In this document: positions 37,347 to 46,136 of the stretch, piece after piece
Layout of the letters: the number at the start of each line of letters is the position of its first letter
Numbering within the stretch: the stretch's first letter is position 1
Source of the DNA: CAVVZJ01 sp963752755
GTDB lineage: Bacteria; Planctomycetota; Planctomycetia; Isosphaerales; Isosphaeraceae
Direction of reading: 5' to 3'
Assembly: GCA_963752755.1 (NCBI GenBank)
Contig: CAVVZJ010000003.1
Coordinates: 1,116,001-1,180,000 of the forward strand
Length of the DNA stretch: 64,000 nt
Notes under the pieces: model-generated
Databases searched by the model: none
Told to the model about the DNA's origin: nothing
Seen by the model: the letters and a program-made list of their open reading frames with translations, nothing else
Made by a program: the position numbers and the translations under genes

Positions 37347-38244
37347 TTAGCCTTTGACGAAGGCGATCGCGTCCTCCGTGCGCTTCAGGATGTCGTCGAT
37401 CTGGGCGGGCGATTCGAAGCCGATGATGAAGGCATCGACGGTGCCGAGGCCGAGCACGAAGCGGAGCGAGTTGTCGATGCGTTCGGGGGTGTTGATCCGG
37501 CCCTCGCCGAGGATCTTCATGCCGATGACCCCCTTGCCGGCGTCGTGCATCTCCTCGAAGCTCGCTGGCGACCTCGTCGGGCTTCCGGTCGTCCATGAGG
37601 AGCCCTTCGGGATTGATCCGGGCGAGGTCCACCTCGACGAACGGGTGGCGGGCGGCGGTGCGCAGGGGGTCCATGCCGTGGCAGCTCGTGCCGTGGGCGC
37701 GGATCAGGCCCTTGTCCTTGGCCTTCTGGAGGTAGTCCATCGCGCCGGCGTTCTGGGCGGGCCAGTCCTTCTTCTGCATGCAGTGGAGAAGAGTAATATC
37801 AATATAATCGACGCCAAGCTCGCCGCGGTAGCGCTGGAGGTCGCGCTCGCAGTCGTCGGCGTCGGTGGCGTGGGTCTTGGTCTGGATGACGTAGCGGTCG
37901 CGGGGGACGCCTTTGAGGGCGTCGCGGAGATAGACGTGGGAGCCGTACTGGTCGGCGACGTCGAAGAAGCAGATGCCGCGGTCGAGGGCGTGGCGGACGA
38001 CCTTCTCGAAGCCGGCGAAGCCGAGCCGGGTCTGGTTGCTGGCGTGGCCGACGCCGACGCTGCCGGTGCCCATGCCGACGAGCGAGACCTGCACGCCGGT
38101 CCGGCCGAGGGTGCGGCGGTCGGTGGGCGACTTGGGCAGGTCGGCCGGCGCAGCGGCTCGGGCGAGGCCGGGGACCGAGGCGGCCAGGGCGGCGGTGGCG
38201 GTTGCCTGGGCGAGGAAGTCGCGGCGATGGAGCGGGGGCGTCAT
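37347..38244 (-). CDS. Aldo/keto reductase, Tat-exported (one frameshift)
   Basis: NAD(P)H-dependent oxidoreductase of the aldo/keto reductase superfamily. The N-terminus has a Tat leader (RRDFLAQATATAALAASV). The barrel motifs follow: RRTLGRTGVQVSLVGMGTGS, ALDRGICFFDVADQYGS (catalytic Asp and Tyr), RYVIQTKTHA (Lys) and DYIDITLLHCMQ (His). The frame changes near 37562 (DEVAS / FEEMHDAGKGVIGMK), and the restored part ends TVDAFIIGFESPAQIDDIL ... AFVKG at 37347. The full length of about 300 aa is normal. Its convergent neighbour is the porin, 59 bp away. The substrate is unknown; planctomycetes carry many such exported family members. Confidence 0.9.
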
Positions 38245-38517
38245 GGCGGTCGGCCTCCGTGTTGGGGAAGGGTGCGTGGAACGGATATTTTAGTGCGTGG
38301 GCGGTGGCGGTGGCCAGGGGTTGGCCGGGGCGGGATTTCCCGCAACGGTCCGGAGAACACGAAGGTGGCACGGGGAGGACCAGGCGAGCATGCCGCCGCT
38401 CTTGCGGTTCACGACTTCGAAGATGAGAATTCGGGAGCGGCGGCGAAGGGAGCATGGGCGGGTGTCCTGTGACCCACGAGAAGGACGATTCGAACGACCG
38501 GGCCGGACGAGGGGTCC

Positions 38518-39325
38518 ATGTTCTACACGACACTCCTGCGAGGCGCCTTCCGGACCTTCTTCGGCCCGCTGCCGGGACCGCCGGAGGGGGGGACGGAGTC
38601 GGGCCTGGTGCTGGTGGCCGACGGCGTCGGCGGCCTGGACCTCTGCGGCACGGGCCTGCAATACATGGTCGCCCGCGAAGGATTGGGCCATGAGGTGCGG
38701 GTCCAGCCCTGGGGGCACGGATTCGGGCGCTGGTTTCGCGACCTGACAAACGTGGAGAACCACGCGGCGCAGGCCGAGGCGATGGCCCAGGCCGTGCGCG
38801 ACTTCCGCGAGCCTCGGCCCGACCGGCCGGTCTTCCTCGTGGGCAAGTCGGGCGGCACGGGCGTGGTTGTGCGGACCCTGGAGTTGTTGCCGGAAGCGGC
38901 GGTCGAGGCGGCGGTCCTGATCGCGCCGGCCCTGTCGCCGAGGTACGACCTGAGCCGGGCCTTGCGGGCGGTCCGTCGTGAGCTGGTCGTCTTCTGGTCA
39001 CCTTTGGATCTGTTCGTGCTTGGACTGGGAACACGCGTCTTCGGCACGATCGACCGGGTCCGCGTCGCGAGTGCGGGGATGGTCGGGTTCCGGGAGCCGG
39101 AGGGGCTGGATGCGTTGGGCCGGGCGCAGTACTGCGAAGCTGAGGCAGGTCCGGTGGAGGCCGGGCATGATGACGACTGGCTATCTCGGCGGGCACGTCG
39201 GTCCGGATAGCCCGGCGTTCTTGCGAAAGTATGTCGTCCCTTTGCTTTCCAAGGGGCCGGACGGGGAAAACGGCGACGTGGGGGGAGCGGGGTCAAGCCC
39301 GGCGCACGCGGCGCCGATAACGTAA
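38518..39325 (+). CDS. Alpha/beta hydrolase-like protein (one frameshift)
   Basis: Serine-hydrolase-fold protein of about 270 aa. It starts MFYTTLLRGAFRTFFGPLPG. Strand-turn motifs follow: SGLVLVADGVGGLDLCGTGL, RPVFLVGKSGGTGVVVRTLE (the nucleophile elbow GKSGG, Ser at about residue 119), AAVLIAPALSPRYDLSRALR and LVVFWSPLDLFVLGLGTRVF (candidate Asp). Near 39130 the frame changes (ALGRAQY / AKLRQVRWRPGMM); the restored end contains YLGGHVGPDSPAFLRKYVVP, providing a candidate His. Substrate and location are unknown; no signal peptide is evident. Confidence 0.7.
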
Positions 39326-39861
39326 GGGCCGGCGGGGTCATGACACCACGCAGCCCGCCGGCTCGTGGCCCGGACGAGGATGGTTTCGACCATCCAGATT
39401 GGATCGCGCTGCGAAGCCCTCGGGAACGGATCGGTAGCCTCCCCGCTCGGGGTTGTGAACCGGGCGCACCGAGGGGTCTCCGTTTGACGTGGTGATTTCC
39501 CTCGACACTCGCCACAATAGCAACGCGCGGGGCCGGTCGCGGCCGGTGAGGATGTCTCGCGCGGGTCGAGGGTGAGGAGCGAAGAAGAGGCCACGGGCCG
39601 CGGCTCGGACGAGGAGCCACCGCCCGTGCGGGTCGCCGGCCCGGAACCGGTGTCCCGTCCTCAAGAACTGGCACCCTGGGAGACAGCACCCGCGCGGTGG
39701 CCCTGCCCCTGATCACTCGACGGTCGCATTCAGTTGACCTACTCATCCCCGCAGGGGCGGGGCCGCCTCGCACTGGACCCCCTTTCTCGTCAGCCAGACC
39801 ACCCGGCCGGGCGCCGGCTCGGTCCCGGTCCTCCCCCCCGCCGAACGAAACGACCAACCCC
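39326..39861. other. Intergenic region without a supported gene
   Basis: About 0.5 kb between the hydrolase and the MITE-like palindrome. Short frames on both strands are Arg/Pro-rich and lack family similarity. No hairpin of the other repeat families was seen. Confidence 0.4.
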
Positions 39862-40092
39862 ATAGGAGTGACGCAGTTGGCTTCACCAAGAGGAGTAGGT
39901 CCGACTTCAGTCGGGCCAGAAAACCAAGAGATAAAAGGATTTCTGGCCCGACTGGCCCGACTGGCCCGACTGGCCCGACTGGCCCGACTGGCCCGACTGG
40001 CCCGACTGGCCCGACTGGCCCGACTGAAGTCGGACCTACTGCCGCCGGCATCAGCCAAGCTCTGGGCGAAAGGGCCAATTGCGTAACTCCTA
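39862..40092. repeat. MITE-like long palindrome, copy 2 (expanded)
   Basis: The outer arms are ATAGGAGTGACGCAGTTGGC and the complement of a close variant (GCCAATTGCGTAACTCCTA). The inner arm GTCCGACTTCAGTCGGGCC pairs with CCCGACTGAAGTCGGACC. It is about 75 bp longer than the other copies because one arm has expanded into a 10-bp tandem repeat. It lies 50 bp upstream of the enolase start. Confidence 0.85.
39944..40023. repeat. 10-bp minisatellite, eight units
   Basis: Eight perfect tandem units of TGGCCCGACT. In the other palindrome copies this arm contains a single unit, so the array arose by local expansion, probably slippage. Confidence 0.95.
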
Positions 40093-40143
40093 CCCCATTT
40101 TGTGAACGCCGGTTTTCTCAGCAACAGGAGCTTACTTCCCACG

Positions 40144-41511
40144 ATGAGCACCTCCGAATCTTCCACCATGGGGCACGCCTCCAGCCGCGCCGTGTTTGCC
40201 GACAACCCCGACGCCGAGATTCTTGAAGTCCGCGGTCGCGAAATCCTTGATAGCCGGGGCAACCCGACCGTCGAGGTGGATGTGTTGCTGGCCGACGGCT
40301 CGCTCGGCCGCGCCGCCGTGCCGTCGGGGGCCAGCACGGGCATTTACGAGGCCGTCGAGCTGCGCGACGGCGACAAGAAGCGGTATCTCGGCAAAGGGGT
40401 CCTCAAGGCCGTCGATCACGTCAACACGACGCTCGCCGCCGTGGTCGTCGGGCGCGACGCCCGCGACCAGGCCGGGCTCGACCGCGCGATGATCGAGGCC
40501 GACGGCACCGAGAACAAAGGGAAGCTCGGCGCCAACGCCATCCTCGGCGTGAGCCTCGCCGCCGCCAAGGCCGCCGCGGCGAGCTGCGGCCTGTCGCTCT
40601 ACCGCTACCTCGGCGGTCCAAACGCCCGCGTGCTGCCCGTGCCGATGGCCAACATCATCAACGGCGGCAAGCATGCCGACAACAAGATCGACTTTCAGGA
40701 ATTCATGGTCATGCCCATCGGAGCCGAGAGCTTCTCCGAGGGCATCCGGATGGTTGCCGAGGTCTTCCACAACCTCAAAGCCGTCTTGAAGAAGGCCGGT
40801 CATAACACCTCCGTCGGCGACGAGGGCGGCTTCGCGCCGAACCTCGACAACGAGGAAGCCATCACGTTCATCCTCGACGCCATCGACAAGGCCGGCTACA
40901 AGGCCGGTCGCGACCAGGACTTCGCCCTCGCCCTCGATTGTGCCTCCTCCGAACTCTTCGACGAGGGGGGCAAGAAGGGCTACAAGTTCTGGAAGTCGAA
41001 CCCCGATAAGCTGTTCTCCGCGCAAGAGATGATTGATCTGTTCGCCACCTGGGTCGAGAAATACCCGATGATCCTCTCGATCGAGGACCCGCTCGACCAG
41101 GACGACTGGGACGGCTACCGCGCCATGACCGAGCGGCTCGGCTCGAAGGTCCAGATCGTCGGGGACGACTTCTTCGTCACCAACCCGAAGCGCCTGGCCG
41201 ACGGGATCGCCCAGGGTTGCGCCAACAGCATTCTCGTGAAGGTCAACCAGATCGGCACTCTCACCGAGACGTTCGAGGCCGTCGCCCTCGCCCAGCGGAG
41301 CGGCTACACCGCGGTGCTCAGCCACCGTTCCGGCGAGACGGAGGACACGACCATCGCGGACATCGCCGTCGCCACCAACTGCGGCCAGATCAAGACCGGC
41401 AGCGCCAGCCGGACGGATCGGGTCGCCAAGTACAACCAGCTCCTCCGGATCGAGGAGGAACTCGGCGCGACCGCCCTCTACGGCGCCGCCTTGCTGAAGA
41501 AGCGGGCCTGA
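40144..41511 (+). CDS. eno: Enolase
   Basis: Cytoplasmic glycolytic enzyme that interconverts 2-phosphoglycerate and phosphoenolpyruvate with Mg2+. The start is ATG 40144 (MSTSESSTMGHASS), with AGGAG 13 bp upstream; the first 20 residues are a non-conserved extension before EILEVRGREILDSRGNPTVE. Signature elements are all present: VPSGASTGIYEAVELRD, NIINGGKHADNKIDFQEFM, NTSVGDEGGFAPNL, metal ligands in ALDCASSELFD, ILSIEDPLDQDDWDGY and IVGDDFFVTN, and the C-terminal signature ILVKVNQIGTLTET with SHRSGETEDT. 455 aa, intact frame. It is one of the few housekeeping genes here without an indel. Confidence 0.97.
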   Translation: MSTSESSTMGHASSRAVFADNPDAEILEVRGREILDSRGNPTVEVDVLLADGSLGRAAVPSGASTGIYEAVELRDGDKKRYLGKGVLKAVDHVNTTLAAVVVGRDARDQAGLDRAMIEADGTENKGKLGANAILGVSLAAAKAAAASCGLSLYRYLGGPNARVLPVPMANIINGGKHADNKIDFQEFMVMPIGAESFSEGIRMVAEVFHNLKAVLKKAGHNTSVGDEGGFAPNLDNEEAITFILDAIDKAGYKAGRDQDFALALDCASSELFDEGGKKGYKFWKSNPDKLFSAQEMIDLFATWVEKYPMILSIEDPLDQDDWDGYRAMTERLGSKVQIVGDDFFVTNPKRLADGIAQGCANSILVKVNQIGTLTETFEAVALAQRSGYTAVLSHRSGETEDTTIADIAVATNCGQIKTGSASRTDRVAKYNQLLRIEEELGATALYGAALLKKRA

Positions 41512-41610
41512 GCGAAGGGGCGCAGGAGGACGAAGCGAGTCGGATCAGTGAGGCCGTTCGCCGGGGTCGGGCCGTTCTCGACGCCCCGCGGGCGCTTCCT
41601 CCCGGCTTTC

Positions 41611-41660
41611 TTCTCCTCTCTGGGCCCTCCGCGCCTCTCGCGAGAAACACCGCTTCCTCT
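41611..41660 (-). repeat. SR-type interspersed repeat, copy 5
   Basis: The minus strand reads TTTCTCGCGAGAGGCGCGGA then GGGCCCAGAGAGGAG, a diverged copy of the repeat found at 7506, 7661, 11668 and 12910. It lies about 100 bp past the enolase stop. Confidence 0.5.
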
Positions 41661-41767
41661 CTCCCGACGCTCTCCCCGCCTTCCTCCTGGTGGTCCGGAG
41701 ACGCCGGGGACGCGGCGGAGTCGCTCGCCGAAATTGAAGGTAGGGCGGGGATTGCGACGCAATCTTG

Positions 41768-41790
41768 CCCATTGTGAAGTTCGTTCGGCG
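41768..41790 (-). repeat. PNELHNG block (partial copy of the composite repeat)
   Basis: GTGAAGTTCGTTCGGCG preceded by CCCATT, identical to 58261-58283 and nearly identical to 20053-20075. Here the minus strand is in frame with the KHG-motif protein and reads APNELHNG. Confidence 0.7.
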
Positions 41791-42802
41791 CCGCGTCCTC
41801 GCGCGACTCGGCCTCGCGACGGGCGCGGTGGAAGTCGTTGAGGCTGCGGTGCAGTTCGAGGGCGTTGGCCGACTCGTAGCGGCGGGCCAGGGACGCTTCG
41901 GGAGAGGCGTCGAACGTGCGCGCCAGGGCGCAGCGCTTGCTCCAGGGCGGGGGCGTCGTGGTCTTCCCAGAGGTTCTCGCGGAGGTCGCGGAGGCGGTCC
42001 TGCTCGTGGCGGATCAGGAACGAGCAAGGTGCGGCGGCCGGTGTCGCGGTTGCCGAGGCGGTGGCGGTGGTCGGCGAGCGCGGGCGTCGGGGTCGAGGTC
42101 TTTCGTGTCGATTTCGAGGAAGAAATCGACGGCGGTGGGATCGGGGGCCTTGTCGGCGGCGAGGCAGGCCCGGTAGAGCGCCGAGACGTGCGGATGGCCG
42201 GGGGGGATGCGGAGCGGGTCGAGGCCGAAGAGGGCGACGGCGCGGAGGAACTCGGCGCGGGACCAGTAGCCGCCGGGGATTTCGAGGTCGGCGGCGAGGT
42301 CGTCGAGGCGGGCGATCAGCCAGTCGCAACCGAAGGCGGAGGACGTGAGGCGGGCGTAGGCCCTGGCGTGCTCGGTTTCGAGCTTCTGGCCGGTGCGGCG
42401 GGCCCAGGCGCGGCGGCGTCGGAGGAAGGTCGCGTTCGGCGATGGCGGTGTTTGCTTCGAGGGCGAGGTTCTCGCGTTCGACGCAGCGATCCAGCCGGAC
42501 GGAAGCGGTGGCGGCTCGGGTGACGAGCCAGCGCTGGATGGCGTCGGTGGGCTTCAGGGCGTCGGTCCATTCGGTGACGCGAGCGGCGATCTTCTCGCGC
42601 TGGTCGGGCGGTTCGACGATCTGGCAGCGCATCCCGTGCTTGACGGCGTTGGCGCGGCTCCTGGCCTTGCCGGAGGCGGTTTTGGGTCCGGTGGCGTGGC
42701 GATTTCGGCTGGAAGACGCCGTAGGCGGCGAGGACCTCGGGCTTGAGGAAGTGGAGGCTGGGGTGCTCAGGCGCGGGGTCGTCGTGCGGTTGCGGCGTCA
42801 TC

Positions 42803-43106
42803 GGTGGGGCCCTCAACGTCAAGGGTGTCGGATCGGAGTGGGGCAGGGAGCGGACGTGGCGGACAATGACGCGCCCGTTCATTCCTTTACTTTCGAAAAA
42901 GGGGCGAGCGATTATCACCCTTTTTTCGAAAAGCGGTTCAAGATCAAATCCTACCTCCCATTGCGGCTTGCTCGAAGACTCGGCTGGGTGGCTGGAGTCG
43001 GAGACGACCCCAGTCCCTCCGGCGTTATGTCCGGGGCCGGACCGGGGTCGAAGACGACCCCAGCCACCCGTCGCCGGTAGTTCGGATATGCAGGGCGTAT
43101 TGAATC
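42803..43106. other. Spacer with two hairpins
   Basis: No gene is supported. 42891-42932 forms a hairpin with arms TTTCGAAAAAGGG and CCCTTTTTTCGAAA. 42986-43071 is a longer GC-rich inverted repeat with arms starting GGGTGGCTGGAGTCGG and ending GACCCCAGCCACCC. The second lies just past the stop of the minus-strand gene at 43107 and may terminate it. Confidence 0.55.
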
Positions 43107-43445
43107 TCAGCGGTGCGAGTTCGCTCGGCGAGGATCTGGCTCAGGCATGATCGTCGTCTCAACTCTAGCCTTTGCGATGTAGTATTCGGCCCCGATCGAC
43201 TTCAATCGCTCTTCGGCCTCGCGGAGCCTCACGACATCCTCCGGCTTGCTGATATCGAACCATGTAGCATGCCTACCCGACGAGCTTGGGTTGTTCGGGT
43301 CGCGCCGCACGACGATCAATGCGCGGCGTTGAGGCCCCTTGTCACGGAGCCCGTCCCGATACCCGACACGGTAAGCCGCCACGATGGCAACGAGGATCGC
43401 CGCGATCGCTATCATCCACCGAATCACGTTGCGAAAACGGCTCAT
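43107..43445 (-). CDS. Small single-pass membrane protein
   Basis: 112 aa; no family recognised. One N-terminal membrane helix (VIRWMIAIAAILVAIVAAYR) is followed by a polar part with IVVRRDPNNPSSSGRHATWF and a helix (DVVRLREAEERLKSIGAEYY). Its start codon overlaps the stop of the upstream gene (ATGA at 43442-43445), so the two are almost certainly translated together. The base composition is less GC-rich than its neighbours. Function unknown. Confidence 0.65.
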   Translation of the reverse strand: MSRFRNVIRWMIAIAAILVAIVAAYRVGYRDGLRDKGPQRRALIVVRRDPNNPSSSGRHATWFDISKPEDVVRLREAEERLKSIGAEYYIAKARVETTIMPEPDPRRANSHR

Positions 43446-43966
43446 GGTTGCTCTCCGAGGTCCTCTGACGGGACAGGTCCGACCTCGAATCCCCGGTGAG
43501 AACCACCCGAGTCATCAACCCAATCTCCGGAGGGATCTTGATATAAGAGCCGATGGTGGATGGTATATCGGCCGGGATGAGTGATCGCAGGTTCCCAGGT
43601 CAGGCTGCCCGCCGTGGACTCGCGGACGCCGACGGTCAAGAGAGCGTCGAAGCAATAGCCGTCAACCTCAATCCCGGTCTCATCCTCGATCCAGACCTCG
43701 GCCCATGCCAGGACGGGTGTGCCCTCACGCAGCTTGGTCGGGCTGAGGATGAGCCGGTACTGGATCTCCAACGGGATCGACTGACCCGCTACGGACTCGA
43801 CGTCTCGGGTCCCTCTGACCGAGAGCGACGAGTTCAGCAGGGCGTTGGGATAGGTGAGGCCGACCTTTTTCAGCCAAGACTCTCGCGCCCATAGGCAGGC
43901 TAAAGCGATGAGTGCCACGGCGATCAAAGATTGGCCCAGAGAGATTCGCATACGGATTAATTTCAT
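43442..43966 (-). CDS. Membrane-anchored beta-rich hypothetical protein
   Basis: 174 aa; no family recognised. The N-terminal anchor (LGQSLIAVALIALACLWARE) is followed by an extracytoplasmic domain with alternating strands (SIPLEIQYRLILSPTKLREG; TPVLAWAEVWIEDETGIEVD; GRYTIHHRLLYQDPSGDWVD), resembling an immunoglobulin-like or C2-like sandwich. It overlaps the downstream 112-aa gene by 4 bp, forming a two-gene operon. Start: ATG 43966 (MKLIRMRISLG). As in its partner, GC content is somewhat lower than in surrounding genes, hinting at acquisition. Function unknown. Confidence 0.65.
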   Translation of the reverse strand: MKLIRMRISLGQSLIAVALIALACLWARESWLKKVGLTYPNALLNSSLSVRGTRDVESVAGQSIPLEIQYRLILSPTKLREGTPVLAWAEVWIEDETGIEVDGYCFDALLTVGVRESTAGSLTWEPAITHPGRYTIHHRLLYQDPSGDWVDDSGGSHRGFEVGPVPSEDLGEQP

Positions 43967-44441
43967 AAATCAATAGCCAAAATTACTTGAGGCGATCGCT
44001 ACTAACTCAGACGTTACAACGCCGGGTGCCACTGGCGGCTTGCCCGCCAGTGTCTTCATACCGCCCGGAGCACTGGCGGGCAAGCGGCCAGTGGCAGCCA
44101 GAAGACGGCTAACAGTGCTACCCGCCGGGTGGCGGGTGGCCGAGGCAGAGCGAGTCTTCGAGCGTGCCCCGGGGTGTCAGCCACCGACCGGGGCACGCTC
44201 GAAGACTCGCTCTGCCCCGGCCACACCAGACAAGCTCCGATCAAGGGGGAAGGAGGGTTGTCACGGCCACGCGGCCGAAGACTCCGGGCGTGCCACCCGC
44301 GAATGGTCAGAGATCCAGGCGATTCCGTATCAAAGCCCCGTCTTGGGTGGCATGCCCACGTCTTCGTGGGCATGTTCGTGGACCTTTCGCCACATGAACA
44401 TGCCCACGAAGACGTGGGCATGCCACCCGACCAACGTCCGA
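43967..44441. other. Repeat cluster: three different hairpins in a row
   Basis: No gene is supported. In order: hairpin 44026-44098 (arms GTGCCACTGGCGGCTTGCCC and near-complement), hairpin 44148-44225 (GGCAGAGCGAGTCTTCGAGC and complement), a tail block 44231-44270 (GATCAAGGGGGAAGGAGGGT...), and the ATGCCCACG hairpin 44345-44428 followed by a second tail copy 44431-44470. The cluster lies between the stop of the QW-repeat gene and the start of the 174-aa gene's transcript, both on the minus strand. Confidence 0.6.
44345..44428. repeat. ATGCCCACG hairpin repeat (H family), copy 1
   Basis: Arms GGGTGGCATGCCCACGTCTT and complement (ending GGGCATGCCACCC); each arm is itself palindromic (GCCCACGTCTTCGTGGGC). 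Six full copies occur in the window: 44345, 45996, 60325, 61566, 62232 and 62999. There is a half copy near 45650. Confidence 0.9.
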
Positions 44442-45521
44442 TCAGGGGGAAGAAGGGTTGTCACGGCCACCTGCCGGCGCAAGTCTCGCGAGGGCCAGCG
44501 TGGCCCAGGAACTGGCGGCGCAGGTGATCGGCGTCAGGAGCGTCGCGCTGCCGGGTGAGCCGTTGGGGGTCGATCGGGAGGTCATCGGCCAACTGCCATC
44601 CGGCAACTGGGTGGCGACCAGGAAGTCGATCCCGCGTCGGATCGCGGGACGTTCGGCCGTGTCGCCGGCGAGCGCCAGGACATACAGGGTCTGGCCGGTG
44701 GCGAAGGCGTCGCTCCGCAGTTCCGGGACGGTCTGGCTCCAGCCGCCGTCGGGGCGCTGGAGGGCGAGCAACTCGTCGATCGCGGTTTGCAGGGTGTCGC
44801 GGCGCTGACCGGAGCGGATCGCCAGGAGCAGCCTCAGGACCTTTTCCTGATGGAGGTCCGAGGGCCCCGCGGCGTCGAACCAGGCGATCGCCCGCGACAG
44901 AGCAGCGCGCTGCGATTCGGGCGCATCGGGTCCGGTTTCCCCCTGCAAGGCGAGGATGATCCAGGCGGCGTCGGTGAGCTGGGTCTCGTTGATCGGCGGT
45001 CGCCGGAGCGTGGCGAAGAACTCCCACGAGCCGTCCGGCTGCTGCTTCCGGACGATCTCCTCGGCGATCCGCTTGAGGCTCTGTTCTTGCCCGTCTTCGA
45101 GCCTCGGCAACGACCGGGCGGCGACGGCCAGGAACGGCAGCCCCATGTTCAGGCCTCTGCCCTGCGGGCGCGGGTCGGGCGGGGCGGCCGGATTGGGGAA
45201 GATCTTCGAGGCCAGCAGCTTCTCCTCGCTGCCCAGCAGGGACTCGACCGTATCCGCCACGAATCGCTCGTCGATCGCGTACCCCTGCCGCCCGGCCTCG
45301 CCCAGCGCCCAGAGCGGCAGCGGCACATGATGGCAGGCGGCGCATTGGCGCGTCTCCAACCAGGCGGCACTTTCGGCCTGCAGATACCCGATGGCGCGTT
45401 CGACCGCCCGATGGACCTGCCGGGGCTCGGCCGGGGGGACCGGGGCCGGCCCGTCGGCGAAGGCGAGCCGTGAAAGGCAGAGCCCCAGGAAAAACGCCGC
45501 GAACCCTGAGTTGCGAGCCAT
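44442..45521 (-). CDS. Secreted QW-repeat (prenyltransferase/squalene-oxidase-like) protein with CxxCH
   Basis: 359 aa. The start is ATG 45521 (MARNSGFAAFFLGLCLSRLA), a signal peptide. The mature protein has repeated alpha-alpha barrel units with QW-type motifs: QPDGSWEFF, QRPDGGWSQ and QLPDGSWPM, characteristic of the terpene cyclase/prenyltransferase toroid. Near residue 60 it has RQCAACHHVPLPLWALGEAG, a CxxCH that could bind haem covalently or merely be a conserved structural motif; planctomycetes have similar exported proteins. The C-terminal residues (GGRDNPSSP) and the stop come from the downstream tail repeat (44431-44470). The frame is intact. Its activity is unknown; catalytic cyclase acids (DxDD) are not visible. 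Confidence 0.75.
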   Translation of the reverse strand: MARNSGFAAFFLGLCLSRLAFADGPAPVPPAEPRQVHRAVERAIGYLQAESAAWLETRQCAACHHVPLPLWALGEAGRQGYAIDERFVADTVESLLGSEEKLLASKIFPNPAAPPDPRPQGRGLNMGLPFLAVAARSLPRLEDGQEQSLKRIAEEIVRKQQPDGSWEFFATLRRPPINETQLTDAAWIILALQGETGPDAPESQRAALSRAIAWFDAAGPSDLHQEKVLRLLLAIRSGQRRDTLQTAIDELLALQRPDGGWSQTVPELRSDAFATGQTLYVLALAGDTAERPAIRRGIDFLVATQLPDGSWPMTSRSTPNGSPGSATLLTPITCAASSWATLALARLAPAGGRDNPSSP

Positions 45522-45737
45522 GGATCGGACCCCCTTTCCCGGAACGATGATCGACGGCACAGCCCGAGCCCATTCTACGCTGCCGCCGATTCGTGCGAAA
45601 TCCCGGCGTCAAATCCCCGGCCCGCCCTTCGCACTCATGCGACGGGCGGCATGCCCACGTCTGTTCGTGTTTCGCGGTCAGGGGTAGCTGGCGCCGAACC
45701 CGTAAGACGGGCGGGTGGCCCGGACAACTTTTGTTGC

Positions 45738-45995
45738 TTAGATTTTCCCCCATTTCAGGAGTCGTGCTGCGGCCGCACCACGAAGCATCGCTTGCAGTTC
45801 CGTCCAGCCCCGCCAGAGCACTAACAACCCCGGAGGGCCGTCCCGCCAACGATTCTGGTGTCCACCCAAGCGTCCCAGGGCCAGCGTGAACTCCGGGAGC
45901 GTCAGGTCCGTCCGCAGCACCCCGTACCGCCAGCCAGCCAGCACCGCTACCACCTCCGCCGAGAACCAGTCCGTGGTGGGGCGGCCGGCCGTCTT
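45738..45995 (-). pseudogene. C-terminal remnant of a transposase
   Basis: The frame PTTDWFSAEVVAVLAGWRYG continues TDLTLPEFTLALGRLGGHQN and DGPPGLLVLWRGWTELQAML to a stop at 45738. This matches the C-terminal end of planctomycete IS4-type transposases (LARLGG....DGPPGW..LWRGW). The catalytic core is missing; upstream (right) the H-family hairpin at 45996-46079 begins directly, so the remnant is cut by the repeat. Confidence 0.65.
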
Positions 45996-46079
45996 GGGTG
46001 GCATGCCCACGTCTTCGTGGGCATGTTCGTGGACCTCTCGCCTCATGAACATGCCCACGAAGACGTGGGCATGCCACCC
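45996..46079. repeat. ATGCCCACG hairpin repeat (H family), copy 2
   Basis: Nearly identical to the copy at 44345-44428, including a similar loop (GACCTCTCGCC). It is followed at 46083-46122 by the tail block GATCAAGGGGGAAGGAGGGT and lies just past the stop of the minus-strand gene 46137-47087. Confidence 0.9.
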
Positions 46080-46136
46080 GGCCAAGCTCCGATCAAGGGG
46101 GAAGGAGGGTTGTCACGGCCACCCGTCGTGGAGTGA

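Larger units (their letters stand above)
41545..42802 (-). pseudogene. Planctomycete-type KHG-motif protein, multiply frameshifted
   Basis: Reading across frames gives a protein starting MTPQPHDDPAPEHPSLHFLK (ATG 42802), then RHATGPKTASGKARSRANAV with KHGMR, a signature of a widespread, uncharacterised planctomycete family (TGP.T..GK..S..NA.KHG). A helical region follows: EKIAARVTEWTDALKPTDAI, ERENLALEANTAIAERD, then RHEQDRLRDLRENLWEDHDA, ending LARRYESANALELHRSLNDF and AESREDAAPNELHNG. At least four frame changes lie between 42700 and 41900. The function is unknown; the repeated charged helices suggest nucleic-acid or protein binding but nothing more. The 3' end is uncertain. The PNELHNG block is shared with intergenic repeats elsewhere. 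Confidence 0.6.

Noticed and set aside
39944..40023. Possible CRISPR array
   Set aside because: Repeats are only 10 bp, without spacers between them; it is a simple minisatellite inside a palindrome.
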